Shown here one piece after another: positions 26,328 to 35,732 of a DNA stretch of 64,000 nt. The DNA is from Limnohabitans sp. JirII-31 (GTDB lineage: Bacteria; Pseudomonadota; Gammaproteobacteria; Burkholderiales; Burkholderiaceae_C). The stretch's first letter is position 1; each line of letters begins with the position of its first letter. A program made the translations under genes and the position numbers. The DNA lies in assembly GCF_002778315.1 (NCBI RefSeq), contig NZ_NESA01000005.1:1-64000 (forward strand), written 5' to 3'. The notes under the pieces are model-generated. The model saw only the letters and a list, made by a program, of their open reading frames with translations, was not told where the DNA came from and did no database searches.

Positions 26328-27380
26328 TTAAGCCGTGACTTCTTTGCCGTCAATGGCCTCTGCCAGCAACGGAATACCCAAAGAGTCGCGCACCTTGTTT
26401 TCAATTTCGTAGGACAAGGCGGGGTTCTCACGCAAAAACTCGCGTGCGTTGTCACGGCCTTGACCAATTTTTTCGCCTTGGTAGGCGTACCAGGCACCTG
26501 ACTTGTCAATGATCTTGGCCTCCACACCCATGTCGATGATCTCGCCATGACGGCTGATGCCTTCACCAAACAAGATGTCGAAGGCGGCGGTTCTGAAAGG
26601 AGGCGCCACTTTGTTCTTCACCACCTTGACTTTGGTCTCGTTGCCAATTGCTTCCTCGCCCTTCTTGATGGTGCCAGTGCGGCGAATGTCCAAACGCACA
26701 GAGGCGTAGAACTTGAGTGCGTTGCCACCCGTGGTGGTTTCGGGTGAACCAAACATCACACCAATCTTCATACGAATTTGGTTGATGAAGATGACCGTGC
26801 AGTTGGTTTTCTTGATCGACGCGGTGAGCTTGCGCAGGGCTTGGCTCATCAAACGTGCTTGCAGGCCGGGCAACGAGTCGCCCATGTCGCCTTCGAGTTC
26901 TGCCTTGGGTGTCAACGCGGCCACCGAGTCGATGACCACCAAATCCACCGCACCCGAACGCACCAGACTGTCGACAATTTCCAAGGCTTGTTCACCGGTG
27001 TCAGGCTGGCTGATCAGCAACTCTTGCAAATTCACACCCAGCTTTTGCGCGTACTGCACATCCAAGGCGTGTTCAGCATCCACAAAAGCGCAAGTGCCAG
27101 CTTGTTTTTGCATTTCGGCAATGACTTGCAAGGTCAGCGTGGTTTTGCCTGAGGACTCAGGGCCGTAGATTTCAATCACGCGCCCACGTGGCAAACCGCC
27201 CACGCCCAAGGCAATGTCCAAGCCCAAAGAACCGGTTGATACCACCTGGATATCGTCAATTACCTCGCCTTCACCCAAGCGCATGATGGTGCCCTTGCCG
27301 AATTGTTTTTCGATTTGGGCGAGGGCGACTTGGAGGGCTTTGGCTTTTTCGCCATCGGCGACTGGGTTTTTGGCGTTCAT
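26328..27380 (-). CDS. recA: Recombinase A
   Basis: The 350-residue product has the Walker A motif GPESSGKTT, the loop L1/L2 regions ([12 protein letters not shown]) and the standard C-terminal domain. RecA drives strand exchange and LexA self-cleavage. I start at the ATG at 27380, where GGAG lies 6 bp upstream, and not at the in-frame start 15 bp earlier. A LexA box sits about 45 bp upstream, so it should be SOS-induced. Confidence 0.98.
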   Translation of the reverse strand: MNAKNPVADGEKAKALQVALAQIEKQFGKGTIMRLGEGEVIDDIQVVSTGSLGLDIALGVGGLPRGRVIEIYGPESSGKTTLTLQVIAEMQKQAGTCAFVDAEHALDVQYAQKLGVNLQELLISQPDTGEQALEIVDSLVRSGAVDLVVIDSVAALTPKAELEGDMGDSLPGLQARLMSQALRKLTASIKKTNCTVIFINQIRMKIGVMFGSPETTTGGNALKFYASVRLDIRRTGTIKKGEEAIGNETKVKVVKNKVAPPFRTAAFDILFGEGISRHGEIIDMGVEAKIIDKSGAWYAYQGEKIGQGRDNAREFLRENPALSYEIENKVRDSLGIPLLAEAIDGKEVTA

Positions 27381-27423
27381 AAAAATCTCCATCAATTCAA
27401 GGACTTACCGGATATCCCAGCCA

Positions 27424-27439
27424 CTGTGTTGATCAACAG
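27424..27439 (-). promoter_or_regulatory. LexA (SOS) box upstream of recA
   Basis: CTGTGTTGATCAACAG is a perfect match to CTGT-N8-ACAG and is itself nearly fully palindromic. Its place 44-60 bp before the recA start is typical. It also lies about 80 bp upstream of the divergent MarR-type gene, which could be affected too. Confidence 0.88.
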
Positions 27440-27456
27440 CTGGATGCTTGACCAGT

Positions 27457-27471
27457 ACTTTAACGTAAAGT
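27457..27471. promoter_or_regulatory. 15-bp palindrome between recA and the MarR-type gene
   Basis: ACTTTA-ACG-TAAAGT is a perfect inverted repeat with 6-bp arms. On the minus strand it overlaps a TTGACT that could be the recA -35 element. Its centre is about 56 bp before the MarR-family start, so it is a good candidate for that regulator's own operator. Confidence 0.45.
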
Positions 27472-27519
27472 CAAAATTAATAAACAGTTTTTTTGGTCAG
27501 TTTGCCTTACTATTTAAAG

Positions 27520-28032
27520 ATGGCTAAAAAACCAATTTTTTCAAACACGACACAAGACTGGCGACAACTGCACCTGGGGCGTTTACTCGGACATGCCATG
27601 CGCCGCTTTGATGCACGCGTGCTGCACCTCATGGCAAACAACGACGAGGTGCCATTGGCACTTTCCAACTTAGCGGCTCGCGCACAAGTGAGCGCGGCGC
27701 ACATCCACATCACGCGACATTTAAACCTGCAAGGATCTCGCTTGAGCGAACTGGCACAGGCTGCAGGCATGACCAAACAGGCGATGGGCGACTTGGTCAC
27801 GCAGTGCGAGGCCTGGGGCTTGGTCACACGCGCACCCGACCCGAGTGACGCACGGGCGCGGCGCATTGTGTTTAGCGACACGGGATTGGCCTGGTTGCGG
27901 GCATTTGAGCGTGCAGTTGCACAAGCCGAAGCGGAATTTCGCCAAGAAGTCGGGGCCGATGTAGCCACCGTGGTCAGCTTAGGGTTAGAGGCCTATGCGG
28001 GCGCTTACCCGGACCTAGAATTGAACTCATAA
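27520..28032 (+). CDS. MarR-family transcriptional regulator
   Basis: The 170-residue product has the winged-helix core LSELAQAAGMTKQAMGDLV (recognition helix) and the wing RAPDPSDARARRIVFSDTG, followed by a helical dimer arm. MarR proteins usually repress their own gene and a neighbour and respond to small aromatic or oxidising ligands. I use the ATG at 27520. It is followed after 36 bp by the two-component pair, so the three may be co-transcribed. The ligand is unknown. Confidence 0.88.
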   Translation: MAKKPIFSNTTQDWRQLHLGRLLGHAMRRFDARVLHLMANNDEVPLALSNLAARAQVSAAHIHITRHLNLQGSRLSELAQAAGMTKQAMGDLVTQCEAWGLVTRAPDPSDARARRIVFSDTGLAWLRAFERAVAQAEAEFRQEVGADVATVVSLGLEAYAGAYPDLELNS

Positions 28033-28068
28033 ATTTGCCAATAAACGTCCAACCCGCAGGAGACAAAC

Positions 28069-28743
28069 ATGCGCATTTTGATTGCCGAAGATGACTTGGT
28101 GTTAGCCGATGGTCTGTTGCGCACACTGCGCGCATCGGGTGCCGCAGCCGACCATGTGGCCAGTGGCAGCGAAGCCGACGCGGCGCTGATGACCACCGAC
28201 GAGTTTGATTTGCTCATCCTCGACCTGGGCTTGCCCAAGATGCACGGGCTCGAAGTGCTCAAGCGCTTGCGTTCACGCGGGTCCTCCATGCCGGTGTTGA
28301 TTTTGACGGCCGCCGACAGCGTGGAAGAACGCGTCAAAGGCCTGGACTACGGCGCCGACGATTACATGGCCAAACCGTTCAGCCTGCAAGAACTTGAAGC
28401 CCGTGTGCGTGCCCTCACACGCCGGGGCATGGGAGGGGCCACCTCGTCCATCAAACACGGTCCCTTGGTGTACGACCAAACAGGCCGTGTGGCCACCATC
28501 GACGGCAAGATGGTCGAGTTGTCCGCGCGTGAGCTGGGCTTGCTGGAAGTGCTGCTGCAACGCACCGGTCGCTTGGTCAGCAAAGACCAATTGGTCGAGC
28601 GCTTGTGCGAATGGGGCGAAGAGGTGAGCAACAACGCCATCGAGGTGTACATCCACCGCCTGCGCAAGAAGATTGAAAAAGGTCCGATCCGCATTGCCAC
28701 CGTGCGCGGCTTGGGCTATTGCTTGGAAAAGATTCCGGGCTAA
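28069..28743 (+). CDS. OmpR-family response regulator
   Basis: The 224-residue product has a receiver domain with the acidic pair E7-D8/D9, phospho-acceptor Asp52 in LILDLGLPKMHG, and Lys in AKPFSLQELEAR. It ends in an OmpR-type winged helix (VEVYIHRLRKK region). It resembles the QseB/TctD/PmrA group. AGGAG precedes the ATG. The kinase gene follows after 21 bp, so they form one signalling pair. Confidence 0.93.
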   Translation: MRILIAEDDLVLADGLLRTLRASGAAADHVASGSEADAALMTTDEFDLLILDLGLPKMHGLEVLKRLRSRGSSMPVLILTAADSVEERVKGLDYGADDYMAKPFSLQELEARVRALTRRGMGGATSSIKHGPLVYDQTGRVATIDGKMVELSARELGLLEVLLQRTGRLVSKDQLVERLCEWGEEVSNNAIEVYIHRLRKKIEKGPIRIATVRGLGYCLEKIPG

Positions 28744-28764
28744 GCCCCGCGAATCCGTACGTCC

Positions 28765-30207
28765 ATGGTCAAGCTGTTTCAGCGCGAACAACACTCGCTG
28801 TTTGGTGAGATCCTAGACTGGATGCTCACACCGCTGCTGCTGCTGTGGCCTGTGAGCTTGGCGCTGACGTGGCTGGTGGCACAAAACATTGCAGGGCGTC
28901 CGTTTGACCGTGGCTTGGAATACAACGTACAAGCCTTGGCGCAACTGGTCAAAAGCGACCAGCAACGCATGTACTTTCATCTGCCACTGCCCGCGCGTGA
29001 AATTCTGCGTGCCGACGAAGCCGACTTGATTTACTACCAAGTGCTCGGAACACGAGGCGAGTTTGTCAGTGGGGAACGTGACTTTCCTCTGCCGCATGAA
29101 GAAGAACTGCCACAACCTGGCGAAGTGCATTTGCGCGATGACGAAATGCGTGGCAGCGATGTGCGCGTGGCCTACACCTGGGTGAAGATCGACGCACCAG
29201 GCGCCAAACCGGTGTTGGTTCAAGTGGGCGAAACCTTGGAAAAACGTTCGGTGCTGGCCACTGAAATTATCAAAGGCGTGATGCTGCCGCAATTTGTCAT
29301 CTTGCCGTTGGCTGTGCTCTTGGTGTGGTTGGCCCTGGCACGTGGCATCAAACCTTTGAACTTACTGGAAGAGCGCATTCGCCTGCGCAAACCCGACGAC
29401 TTGAGCCCCTTGGATGAACACAGCGTGCCATTGGAAGTGGCCCCGCTGGTGGCCTCCATCAATGATCTGCTGACGCGCTTGAAAGAATCCATCGCCACCC
29501 AAAAACGCTTCTTGGCCGATGCAGCACATCAACTCAAAACGCCTTTGGCGGGATTACGGATGCAAGCCGATTTGGCACAACGCGAAAGTGCCAGCGCCGA
29601 GGAGTTGAAGCAATCGTTGAAATTGATTGGCCGAGCCAGCATTCGCGCCACCCACACCGTGAACCAATTGCTGTCTCTGGCGCGCGCTGAAAGTGGCAGC
29701 ACGCACATCACGCGCGCGCCCTGCGACTTGGTGGCATTGGCGCGCGATGTGATCCAAGACTCTCTGCCACGCGCCATGGACAAGCACATCGACCTGGGCT
29801 ACGAAGGCGTGGCGCTGGGCAGCCCCGACGTGCGCATCAACGGCAACGCCACATTACTCAAAGAGTTGATTCGCAACTTGGTGGACAACGCCATCAACTA
29901 CACCCCGTCCACTGAAGAAACTCCGGGCGTGGTGACCGTGCGCATCTTGGCCGATCGCTTTGGCAAAGTCGTGCTGCTGCAAGTGGAAGACTCAGGGCCT
30001 GGTATTCCAGAAGCCGAGCGCGAGTTGGTGTTTCAACCGTTCTATCGCGCCTTGGGTACCGAAGCCGATGGCTCAGGCTTGGGCTTGCCCATCGTGATTG
30101 AGATCGCCCAGCAACACAGCGCCACCGTGACGCTGGAAGAAGTGGCAGCTGGCAAGCCCATGCCCGGTGCACGCTTCACGATACGCTTTAACTCTGGAAC
30201 AAATTGA
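28765..30207 (+). CDS. Sensor histidine kinase, TctE/QseC-like
   Basis: The 480-residue product has TM1 (about 17-43), a periplasmic sensor domain of 2CSK_N type, TM2 (about 170-194) and a short HAMP-like linker. The phospho-His is near 255 in FLADAAHQLKTPLAGLR, followed by an ATPase domain with NLVDNAINYTP and EDSGPGIP. TctE relatives sense citrate-like acids, but the ligand here cannot be read. The last 20 bp overlap the convergent GST gene. Confidence 0.92.
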   Translation: MVKLFQREQHSLFGEILDWMLTPLLLLWPVSLALTWLVAQNIAGRPFDRGLEYNVQALAQLVKSDQQRMYFHLPLPAREILRADEADLIYYQVLGTRGEFVSGERDFPLPHEEELPQPGEVHLRDDEMRGSDVRVAYTWVKIDAPGAKPVLVQVGETLEKRSVLATEIIKGVMLPQFVILPLAVLLVWLALARGIKPLNLLEERIRLRKPDDLSPLDEHSVPLEVAPLVASINDLLTRLKESIATQKRFLADAAHQLKTPLAGLRMQADLAQRESASAEELKQSLKLIGRASIRATHTVNQLLSLARAESGSTHITRAPCDLVALARDVIQDSLPRAMDKHIDLGYEGVALGSPDVRINGNATLLKELIRNLVDNAINYTPSTEETPGVVTVRILADRFGKVVLLQVEDSGPGIPEAERELVFQPFYRALGTEADGSGLGLPIVIEIAQQHSATVTLEEVAAGKPMPGARFTIRFNSGTN

Positions 30208-30844
30208 GCTGCAAACGCTCGCGTTCGATGGCCCGTTGAACGGGTGGGTGTTGCGCCACACGCTGTACAAAAGTCCACAGCGATGGGTAGTCTTCGGGGT
30301 TGATGCCCGCAATCGTGCCCCAACGCGTGAGGGTCAAGGCGTAGGCATCCAAGGGGCCAAAGTGGGCGCCACCAAACCAAGGTTGACCTTGTTTCAAGGA
30401 AGCCTCGACCAAGGCTTGCAACTCCGCCAGCAAGTTGCGGTACGTGCCAACAGCATGCGTCTTGATATCAGCCTGCACCTCGGGTGAGCTGCTGTACTTG
30501 TTGGGCATGAACACATGGGTGAAGGTGGTGTGCACCGTGTTGTTCATCCACATCAAGGTTTCCAGCACCTTGGCGCGGGCCACACCTGAGGCAGGCAAGA
30601 AGTTGGCTTGCGGAAACTTCTCTGCCAAGTACAAGCTAATCGCCACGATTTGCGTGATGACTTGTCCGTCATCCACCAGCACCGGCACTTGCCCACGCGG
30701 GTTGATGCGTTGGTAGGCGGGTTCGTACTGCTCGCCTTTGTGAAGCTTGACCATGTGGGGCTCATAGGACGCGCCACTGGCTTCCAGCAAGCAATGGGGC
30801 ACAAACGAACACGCGCCGGGGGCGAAGTACAAAACAAGACTCAT
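30188..30844 (-). CDS. Glutathione S-transferase family protein
   Basis: The 218-residue product has a thioredoxin-like N-terminal domain (LVLYFAPGACSFVPH, cis-Pro in GQVPVLVDD) and an all-helical C-terminal domain, with the beta-class-like start PGACS typical of bacterial GSTs. Such enzymes conjugate or reduce substrates with glutathione. I use the ATG at 30844, preceded by AGGAAAAACC, which overlaps the stop of the ABC ATPase gene (ATGA). The upstream extension to 30916 lies inside that gene. Confidence 0.9.
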   Translation of the reverse strand: MSLVLYFAPGACSFVPHCLLEASGASYEPHMVKLHKGEQYEPAYQRINPRGQVPVLVDDGQVITQIVAISLYLAEKFPQANFLPASGVARAKVLETLMWMNNTVHTTFTHVFMPNKYSSSPEVQADIKTHAVGTYRNLLAELQALVEASLKQGQPWFGGAHFGPLDAYALTLTRWGTIAGINPEDYPSLWTFVQRVAQHPPVQRAIERERLQLNLFQS

Positions 30845-32001
30845 GGTTTTTCCTGTCGTTGAAGAAGATGTTCTTGCACAGCACTTGTGGCCTGGGCCGC
30901 GCACGGCATGCTGCACAACTCATGGTGATTCACCGGACACGCACGGTTGAACGTCACCACATGGTCCACCTCGGCACGAATGCCAATCCACTCACCCACC
31001 GTGTGGTCATGGTGGCTGGGAACATGGGCCATCACGGTCTCACCCGTTTTCAGCCGCAGCGTGTACAAAAATTCTGAACCGCGAAACGACTTGCGCAAAA
31101 TCTCTGCCTTCACCGGCGCATCGTCGTCGTGCACGATGTCATCGGCACGCAGCAAGACATCGCATTCACCGGCAGTGAAAGCGCAGGGCAGCGGGCATTC
31201 CGCCACATCGGTCAATTCACCCACAGGGGTAGACACCACGATTTGGTTGTTCACCTCACGCAGGGTGGCTGGCGTGAACACCCCATGGCCAATAAAGTCT
31301 GCGACAAAGCGCGTGGCCGGGCGGTGGTAGAGCGTGTACGCATCGTCCCACTGGTGCAAACGACCTTCAGACATGACACCAATCACATCGCCGATGGCGA
31401 AGGCTTCCATTTGGTCATGCGTCACAAACAAGGCCGTGGTGTTGGCTGCCTTCAAAATGCCACGCACCTCCAGTGCCAAGCGCTCGCGCAACTCAACATC
31501 CAAATTTGAAAACGGCTCATCCAGCAACAAGAGTTGTGGGGCGGGGGCCAATGCACGCGCCAACGCCACACGCTGCTGCTGACCACCCGACAACTCGTGC
31601 GGGTAGCGCTGCGCGCTCGACGCCAAGCCCACCAAGTCCAACACCTCGCGCACACGTCGCTGTTGTTCGCTGCGCGCTTGGTGGTGCAGCCCAAAGCGCA
31701 CGTTGTCTTGCACCGACAAATGGGGGAACAAGGCATAGTCTTGAAACACCATGCCAATGCGGCGCGACTCAGGCGGCAGCCGCACACTGGCACTGCTGAC
31801 CACGGCATCAGCCAGACGAATCTCGCCCGCCGTGACACGCTCCAACCCGGCGACCGCACGCAGCAGCGTGGTTTTGCCGCAGCCCGAGGGACCAATCAGC
31901 ACGCCCACTTCACCCGCACGCAAGCCAAAGCTCACGGCATCGACCGATGGGCGTGGGCGGTCTGGGTAACGCACTTGAAGCTGGGCAACATCTAAAAACA
32001 T
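30841..32001 (-). CDS. Iron(III)-type ABC transporter ATP-binding protein
   Basis: The 386-residue product has Walker A GPSGCGKTTLL, the Q-loop, signature LSGGQQQRVALARAL, Walker B LLLLDEPF and a C-terminal TOBE-like regulatory domain, as in FbpC/PotA. It powers the permease and binding protein encoded divergently at 32071 and 33809. The C-terminus carries an unusual His/Cys tail (CPVNHHELCSMPC) that could bind a metal. I use the ATG at 32001, as the earlier frame is unlikely. Confidence 0.9.
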   Translation of the reverse strand: MFLDVAQLQVRYPDRPRPSVDAVSFGLRAGEVGVLIGPSGCGKTTLLRAVAGLERVTAGEIRLADAVVSSASVRLPPESRRIGMVFQDYALFPHLSVQDNVRFGLHHQARSEQQRRVREVLDLVGLASSAQRYPHELSGGQQQRVALARALAPAPQLLLLDEPFSNLDVELRERLALEVRGILKAANTTALFVTHDQMEAFAIGDVIGVMSEGRLHQWDDAYTLYHRPATRFVADFIGHGVFTPATLREVNNQIVVSTPVGELTDVAECPLPCAFTAGECDVLLRADDIVHDDDAPVKAEILRKSFRGSEFLYTLRLKTGETVMAHVPSHHDHTVGEWIGIRAEVDHVVTFNRACPVNHHELCSMPCAAQATSAVQEHLLQRQEKP

Positions 32002-32070
32002 CGTTTCATTGTAAAGAGCGCATCTGAGACGACACGCCATGCAGGCACATGCCCCTCCCTACAATGCCGC

Positions 32071-33690
32071 ATGCCGTTTCGTGCCCAGCTTCTTGTTCGC
32101 GTGTTCACTTTGTGTGTGGCCGTATTGCTGGCCTGGCCAGTGCTCACCGTGCTGTCGTCTTGGCTGCAGTTCACCCCGGAGTCGTCATCCATCTTGGCCG
32201 AAATGGCCAGCACCGTGTTGCCCGATTACCTGGGCACCACCTTGTGGCTGTGTGCCTTGGTGAGCTTGGGTGTCATCAGCATGGGGACGGTGACCGCCGC
32301 GGCGGTCACGCTGTTTGATTTTCCTGGGCGTCGCACCTTGGAGTGGGCACTGCTCTTGCCACTGGCCATGCCCGCTTATGTGGTGGCTTATGCCTACACC
32401 GATTTTTTGCAGTTCAGCGGCCCCTTGCAAACCTGGATGCGCAACAGCTGGCACTTGGAAGGTCGCGTGTTACCGGAAGTGCGCAGCGTGTGGGGCGCCG
32501 CTTGCGTGTTCACCTTGGCGCTGTACCCCTATGTCTATCTGCTTGCACGTACAGCGCTGGCTGAACGGGCCAACCACCTGATGGAAGCCGCCCGCTTGCT
32601 GGGTGCCTCCATGCCCCGACGCATTTTGCGTGTGGCACTGCCGCTGGCACGTCCTGCCATTGCCGCAGGTACCGCACTGGCCTTGATGGAAACACTGGCA
32701 GACTTTGGCGTGTCGAGTTACTTTGGCATCCAAACCTTCACCGCTGGCATCTACAAAGCTTGGTTGGTGATGGACAGCCGCACAGCCGCCGCGCAACTGG
32801 CCACCATGCTGCTGCTTGTCGTGGTGGTGCTACTGACCTTGGAACAACGTGCGCAATCGCGTCTACGCTTTGCCAGCACACGCGCGGATCGTGTCAGTGC
32901 AGAGTCTCAACCTTTACGCCTGAGCGGCTGGGCAGCCGTTGCTGCGCTGGTGCTGTGTGCGCTGCCCGTGCTGTTTGGGTTTGTGCTTCCGGTGGCTTTT
33001 ATGCTGCGTGCCTTGGTCTTGGGCACAGAGTGGGCCGATCTGCCTTGGGCGCGCTTTGGTCAATGGGCACTGACCAGCCTGTCGCTGGGCTTGACCACAG
33101 CGGTGTTGGCCGTCGGCGTGGCTGTGTTGCTGGCCTCCCACGCGCGTTTGCAACCGAACTGGATGTCACGCCTGGTGATGCGCTTGGTGGGGCTGGGTTA
33201 TGCCGTACCCGGCGCTGTGATTGTGGTCGGCTTGCTGTTGCCTGTGGGCTGGCTGCAAGCCACCTGGCCCAACTCTGGCATTGGCTTTTGGTTGACCGCC
33301 ACCGTGCTGGGCTTGATTTGGGCCTACCTGGTGCGCTTTGTGGCTGTGGCCTTGCAATCGGTGCAAAGCGGCTACAGCCGCTTGTCCCCCAGCCTTGATG
33401 ACAGCGCACGCATGCTGGGTGTCTCTGGCCTGCGCTTGGTCGCACGGGTGCATTGGCCCATGCTGCGCAAACCGGCTGCTGCTGCCGCCTTGTTGGTGCT
33501 GGTGGACGTCATGAAAGAACTGCCCGCCACCTTGGTGCTGCGCCCCTTCAACACAGACACCTTGGCCGTCATGGCTTATCAATTGGCCCGTGACGAACGC
33601 CTCGGTGAAGCGGCTTTGCCCTCGCTGGCGCTGGTGCTGGCTGGCTTGTTGCCTGTGATCTTGCTCAGCCGCACACTGCGTCGCCAATAA
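32071..33690 (+). CDS. Iron(III) ABC transporter permease, fused two-domain type
   Basis: The 539-residue product has about 12 transmembrane segments in two homologous halves, each with an EAA-like loop (EAARLLGASMPRRILRVALP and DDSARMLGVSGLRLVARVHWP), as in FbpB/SfuB. It forms the membrane channel for ferric iron. The ATPase gene is divergent with 69 bp between starts, which points to a shared control region. Confidence 0.92.
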   Translation: MPFRAQLLVRVFTLCVAVLLAWPVLTVLSSWLQFTPESSSILAEMASTVLPDYLGTTLWLCALVSLGVISMGTVTAAAVTLFDFPGRRTLEWALLLPLAMPAYVVAYAYTDFLQFSGPLQTWMRNSWHLEGRVLPEVRSVWGAACVFTLALYPYVYLLARTALAERANHLMEAARLLGASMPRRILRVALPLARPAIAAGTALALMETLADFGVSSYFGIQTFTAGIYKAWLVMDSRTAAAQLATMLLLVVVVLLTLEQRAQSRLRFASTRADRVSAESQPLRLSGWAAVAALVLCALPVLFGFVLPVAFMLRALVLGTEWADLPWARFGQWALTSLSLGLTTAVLAVGVAVLLASHARLQPNWMSRLVMRLVGLGYAVPGAVIVVGLLLPVGWLQATWPNSGIGFWLTATVLGLIWAYLVRFVAVALQSVQSGYSRLSPSLDDSARMLGVSGLRLVARVHWPMLRKPAAAAALLVLVDVMKELPATLVLRPFNTDTLAVMAYQLARDERLGEAALPSLALVLAGLLPVILLSRTLRRQ

Positions 33691-33747
33691 AACCCCTTCT
33701 GACGCGCGACCAGCAGGCTGCCAGCGGGAACTGAAAACACCGTCCAT

Positions 33748-33768
33748 TTGAGAACGATTCGCATTTGG
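33748..33768 (+). promoter_or_regulatory. Fur-box-like site before the iron-binding-protein gene
   Basis: TTGAGAACGATTCGCATTTGG resembles the Fur consensus (GATAATGATAATCATTATC), keeping GAxAAxGAT and CATT with a few mismatches. It lies about 40-60 bp before the start of a ferric-iron binding protein, where iron repression would be expected. Confidence 0.55.
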
Positions 33769-33808
33769 TGTAAGCTTGTCGCCAGTTTCAAATTTTGGAG
33801 TCCCTCTC

Positions 33809-34855
33809 ATGCGCCGCATCCTGACCGCTTTGTCCCTGGCAAGTTTGAGTTTGCTTGGCAGCTCATTGCATGCACAAGAGCAAGTGCTCAACCTCTATTC
33901 CGCGCGTCACTACCCAACGGATGAGGCCTTGTATGCCGACTTCACCAAGGCCACCGGCATCAAAATCAACCGCGTTGATTCTGACGATGCAGGCATCGTG
34001 ACACGCCTTAAAGCGGAAGGCAGCGCGTCACCTGCCGATGTGATTTTGCTGGTCGATGCAGCGCGCTTGTGGAAGGGCGAGGTCGACGGCCTGTTCTTGC
34101 CCATTCGCTCCAAAGTGCTGGAAACCGCCGTTCCCAAGCAACTGCATGCAAAGCCCACCGACGACGGCGGCATTGCCTGGTTTGGTTTGTCCACGCGCGC
34201 GCGCGTGGTGGTGTACGACAAGCTCAAAGTCAAGAAACAAGACGTCGACACCTACGAAAAGCTGGCCGACCCCATCAACAAGGGGCGCTTTTGCGTGCGC
34301 TCGGGCTCGCACCCCTACAACCTGAGCTTGTTTGGCGCCATGACCGAGCACTTAGGCCCAGTTCAAACCGAGGCATGGCTCAAGGGCTTGGTCAACAACA
34401 TGGCTCGTGCTCCGCAGGGTGGCGACACCGACCAAATCAAAGCGGTGGCCAGCGGCGAGTGCGGTGTGGCCTTGACCAACACGTATTACCTAGCGCGCTT
34501 GATGCGCTCTAGCAACCCGGCCGAGAAAGCCGTCGCCGAGCGCGTGGGCGTGGTGTTTCCCAACCAGCAAAGCTGGGGCACGCACGTCAACGTGGCGGGC
34601 GGTGCCGTGGCGCGCCATTCCAAGAACGCCACCAACGCGGTGAAGTTTTTGGAGTATCTGGTGAGCCCCGCTGCACAAAACCATTTCGCCAACGGCAACA
34701 ACGAATGGCCCGTGGTCCAAGGTTTGAAGCTTGATAACCCCGTGCTCAACGCCATGACCGCAGGCAACTTCAAAAGTGAATTGGTGCCGATCAGCGCGGT
34801 TGGCATGAACCAAATCAAAGTGCAACAAATGTTGGACCGTGTGGGTTTTAAGTAA
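33809..34855 (+). CDS. Ferric iron periplasmic binding protein
   Basis: The 348-residue product has a signal peptide (RILTALSLASLSLLGSSLHA) and the FbpA/FutA pattern LNLYSARHYPTDEALYADF. A tyrosine pair near TNTYYLARLM is typical of iron ligands in this class. It would deliver iron to the permease encoded just upstream. GGAG lies 9 bp before the ATG. A separate Fur-like site upstream suggests extra control beyond the permease transcript. Confidence 0.92.
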   Translation: MRRILTALSLASLSLLGSSLHAQEQVLNLYSARHYPTDEALYADFTKATGIKINRVDSDDAGIVTRLKAEGSASPADVILLVDAARLWKGEVDGLFLPIRSKVLETAVPKQLHAKPTDDGGIAWFGLSTRARVVVYDKLKVKKQDVDTYEKLADPINKGRFCVRSGSHPYNLSLFGAMTEHLGPVQTEAWLKGLVNNMARAPQGGDTDQIKAVASGECGVALTNTYYLARLMRSSNPAEKAVAERVGVVFPNQQSWGTHVNVAGGAVARHSKNATNAVKFLEYLVSPAAQNHFANGNNEWPVVQGLKLDNPVLNAMTAGNFKSELVPISAVGMNQIKVQQMLDRVGFK

Positions 34856-34986
34856 GCCTCAGACACATCTTTCTCAATCGCCCCGATTGAAACAACCAAT
34901 CAAGAGACGGGCCAGATGGAATTATGATTCGCTCAATGAGTTCTACTCATTCGATAGCTTTCATCAACTTCACCTAGGAAACTCTC

Positions 34987-35550
34987 ATGTCTCTGATCAA
35001 CACGCAAGTTCAACCCTTCAAAGCCAACGCCTTCCACAACGGCAAATTCATCGAAGTGACCGAAGCCAGCCTCAAAGGCAAGTGGTCTGTGTTGATTTTC
35101 ATGCCTGCTGCTTTCACCTTCAACTGCCCCACAGAAATTGAAGATGCGGCCGACAACTATGCAGCTTTCCAAAAGGCCGGCGCCGAGGTTTACATCGTCA
35201 CCACCGACACCCAGTTCTCGCACAAGGTGTGGCACGAGACATCACCTGCCGTGGGCAAAGCCAAGTTCCCCTTGGTGGGCGACCCCACCCACCAGCTGAC
35301 ACGCGCTTTTGGCGTGCACATTGATTCCGAAGGCTTGGCACTGCGCGGCACCTTCGTGATCAACCCAGACGGCGTCATCAAGACCATGGAAATTCACTCC
35401 AACGAGATCGCACGTGACGTGTCTGAAACACTGCGCAAACTGACCGCCGCTCAATACACCGCCGCCAACCCAGGCCAAGTGTGTCCAGCCAAATGGAAAG
35501 AAGGCGCGAAGACCTTGGCTCCTTCGATCGACTTGGTCGGCAAGATCTAA
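34987..35550 (+). CDS. ahpC: Alkyl hydroperoxide reductase subunit C (2-Cys peroxiredoxin)
   Basis: The 187-residue product has the peroxidatic Cys47 in [11 protein letters not shown] and the resolving Cys166 in GQVCPAKW. It reduces hydrogen peroxide and organic peroxides and is recycled by AhpF. The residue before the active-site Cys is Asn, where Val is usual. A single ATAG-like half site is present upstream, but I cannot support a full OxyR box. Confidence 0.96.
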   Translation: MSLINTQVQPFKANAFHNGKFIEVTEASLKGKWSVLIFMPAAFTFNCPTEIEDAADNYAAFQKAGAEVYIVTTDTQFSHKVWHETSPAVGKAKFPLVGDPTHQLTRAFGVHIDSEGLALRGTFVINPDGVIKTMEIHSNEIARDVSETLRKLTAAQYTAANPGQVCPAKWKEGAKTLAPSIDLVGKI

Positions 35551-35556
35551 GAACAA

Positions 35557-35601
35557 CCCTGCCAGCGCAGGGCAGCATACAAACACCCTGCGACCGCAGG
35601 G
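35557..35601. repeat. Two tandem CCCTGC-GCAGGG hairpins between ahpC and ahpF
   Basis: CCCTGC-CAGC-GCAGGG (35557-35572) and CCCTGC-GACC-GCAGGG (35586-35601) have identical 6-bp stems and different 4-base loops. They start 7 bp after the ahpC stop. They could attenuate ahpF or protect the ahpC message, which is needed in larger amounts. Confidence 0.6.
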
Positions 35602-35732
35602 CGTTGAGCGCAGCGCACATCAGCCACAAGTTGGCGTGCGCTGTACCCAGCGAACCCCACCCCGATTCATCACCAAGGTCAGCACCCCCGTGCATGGCCT
35701 GGGGCTTTTGCACCCCGAAACAGGAGAACACC

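Noticed and set aside
34900..34985. OxyR site before ahpC
   Set aside because: Only one ATAG-like half site is visible, and the full four-part pattern cannot be found.
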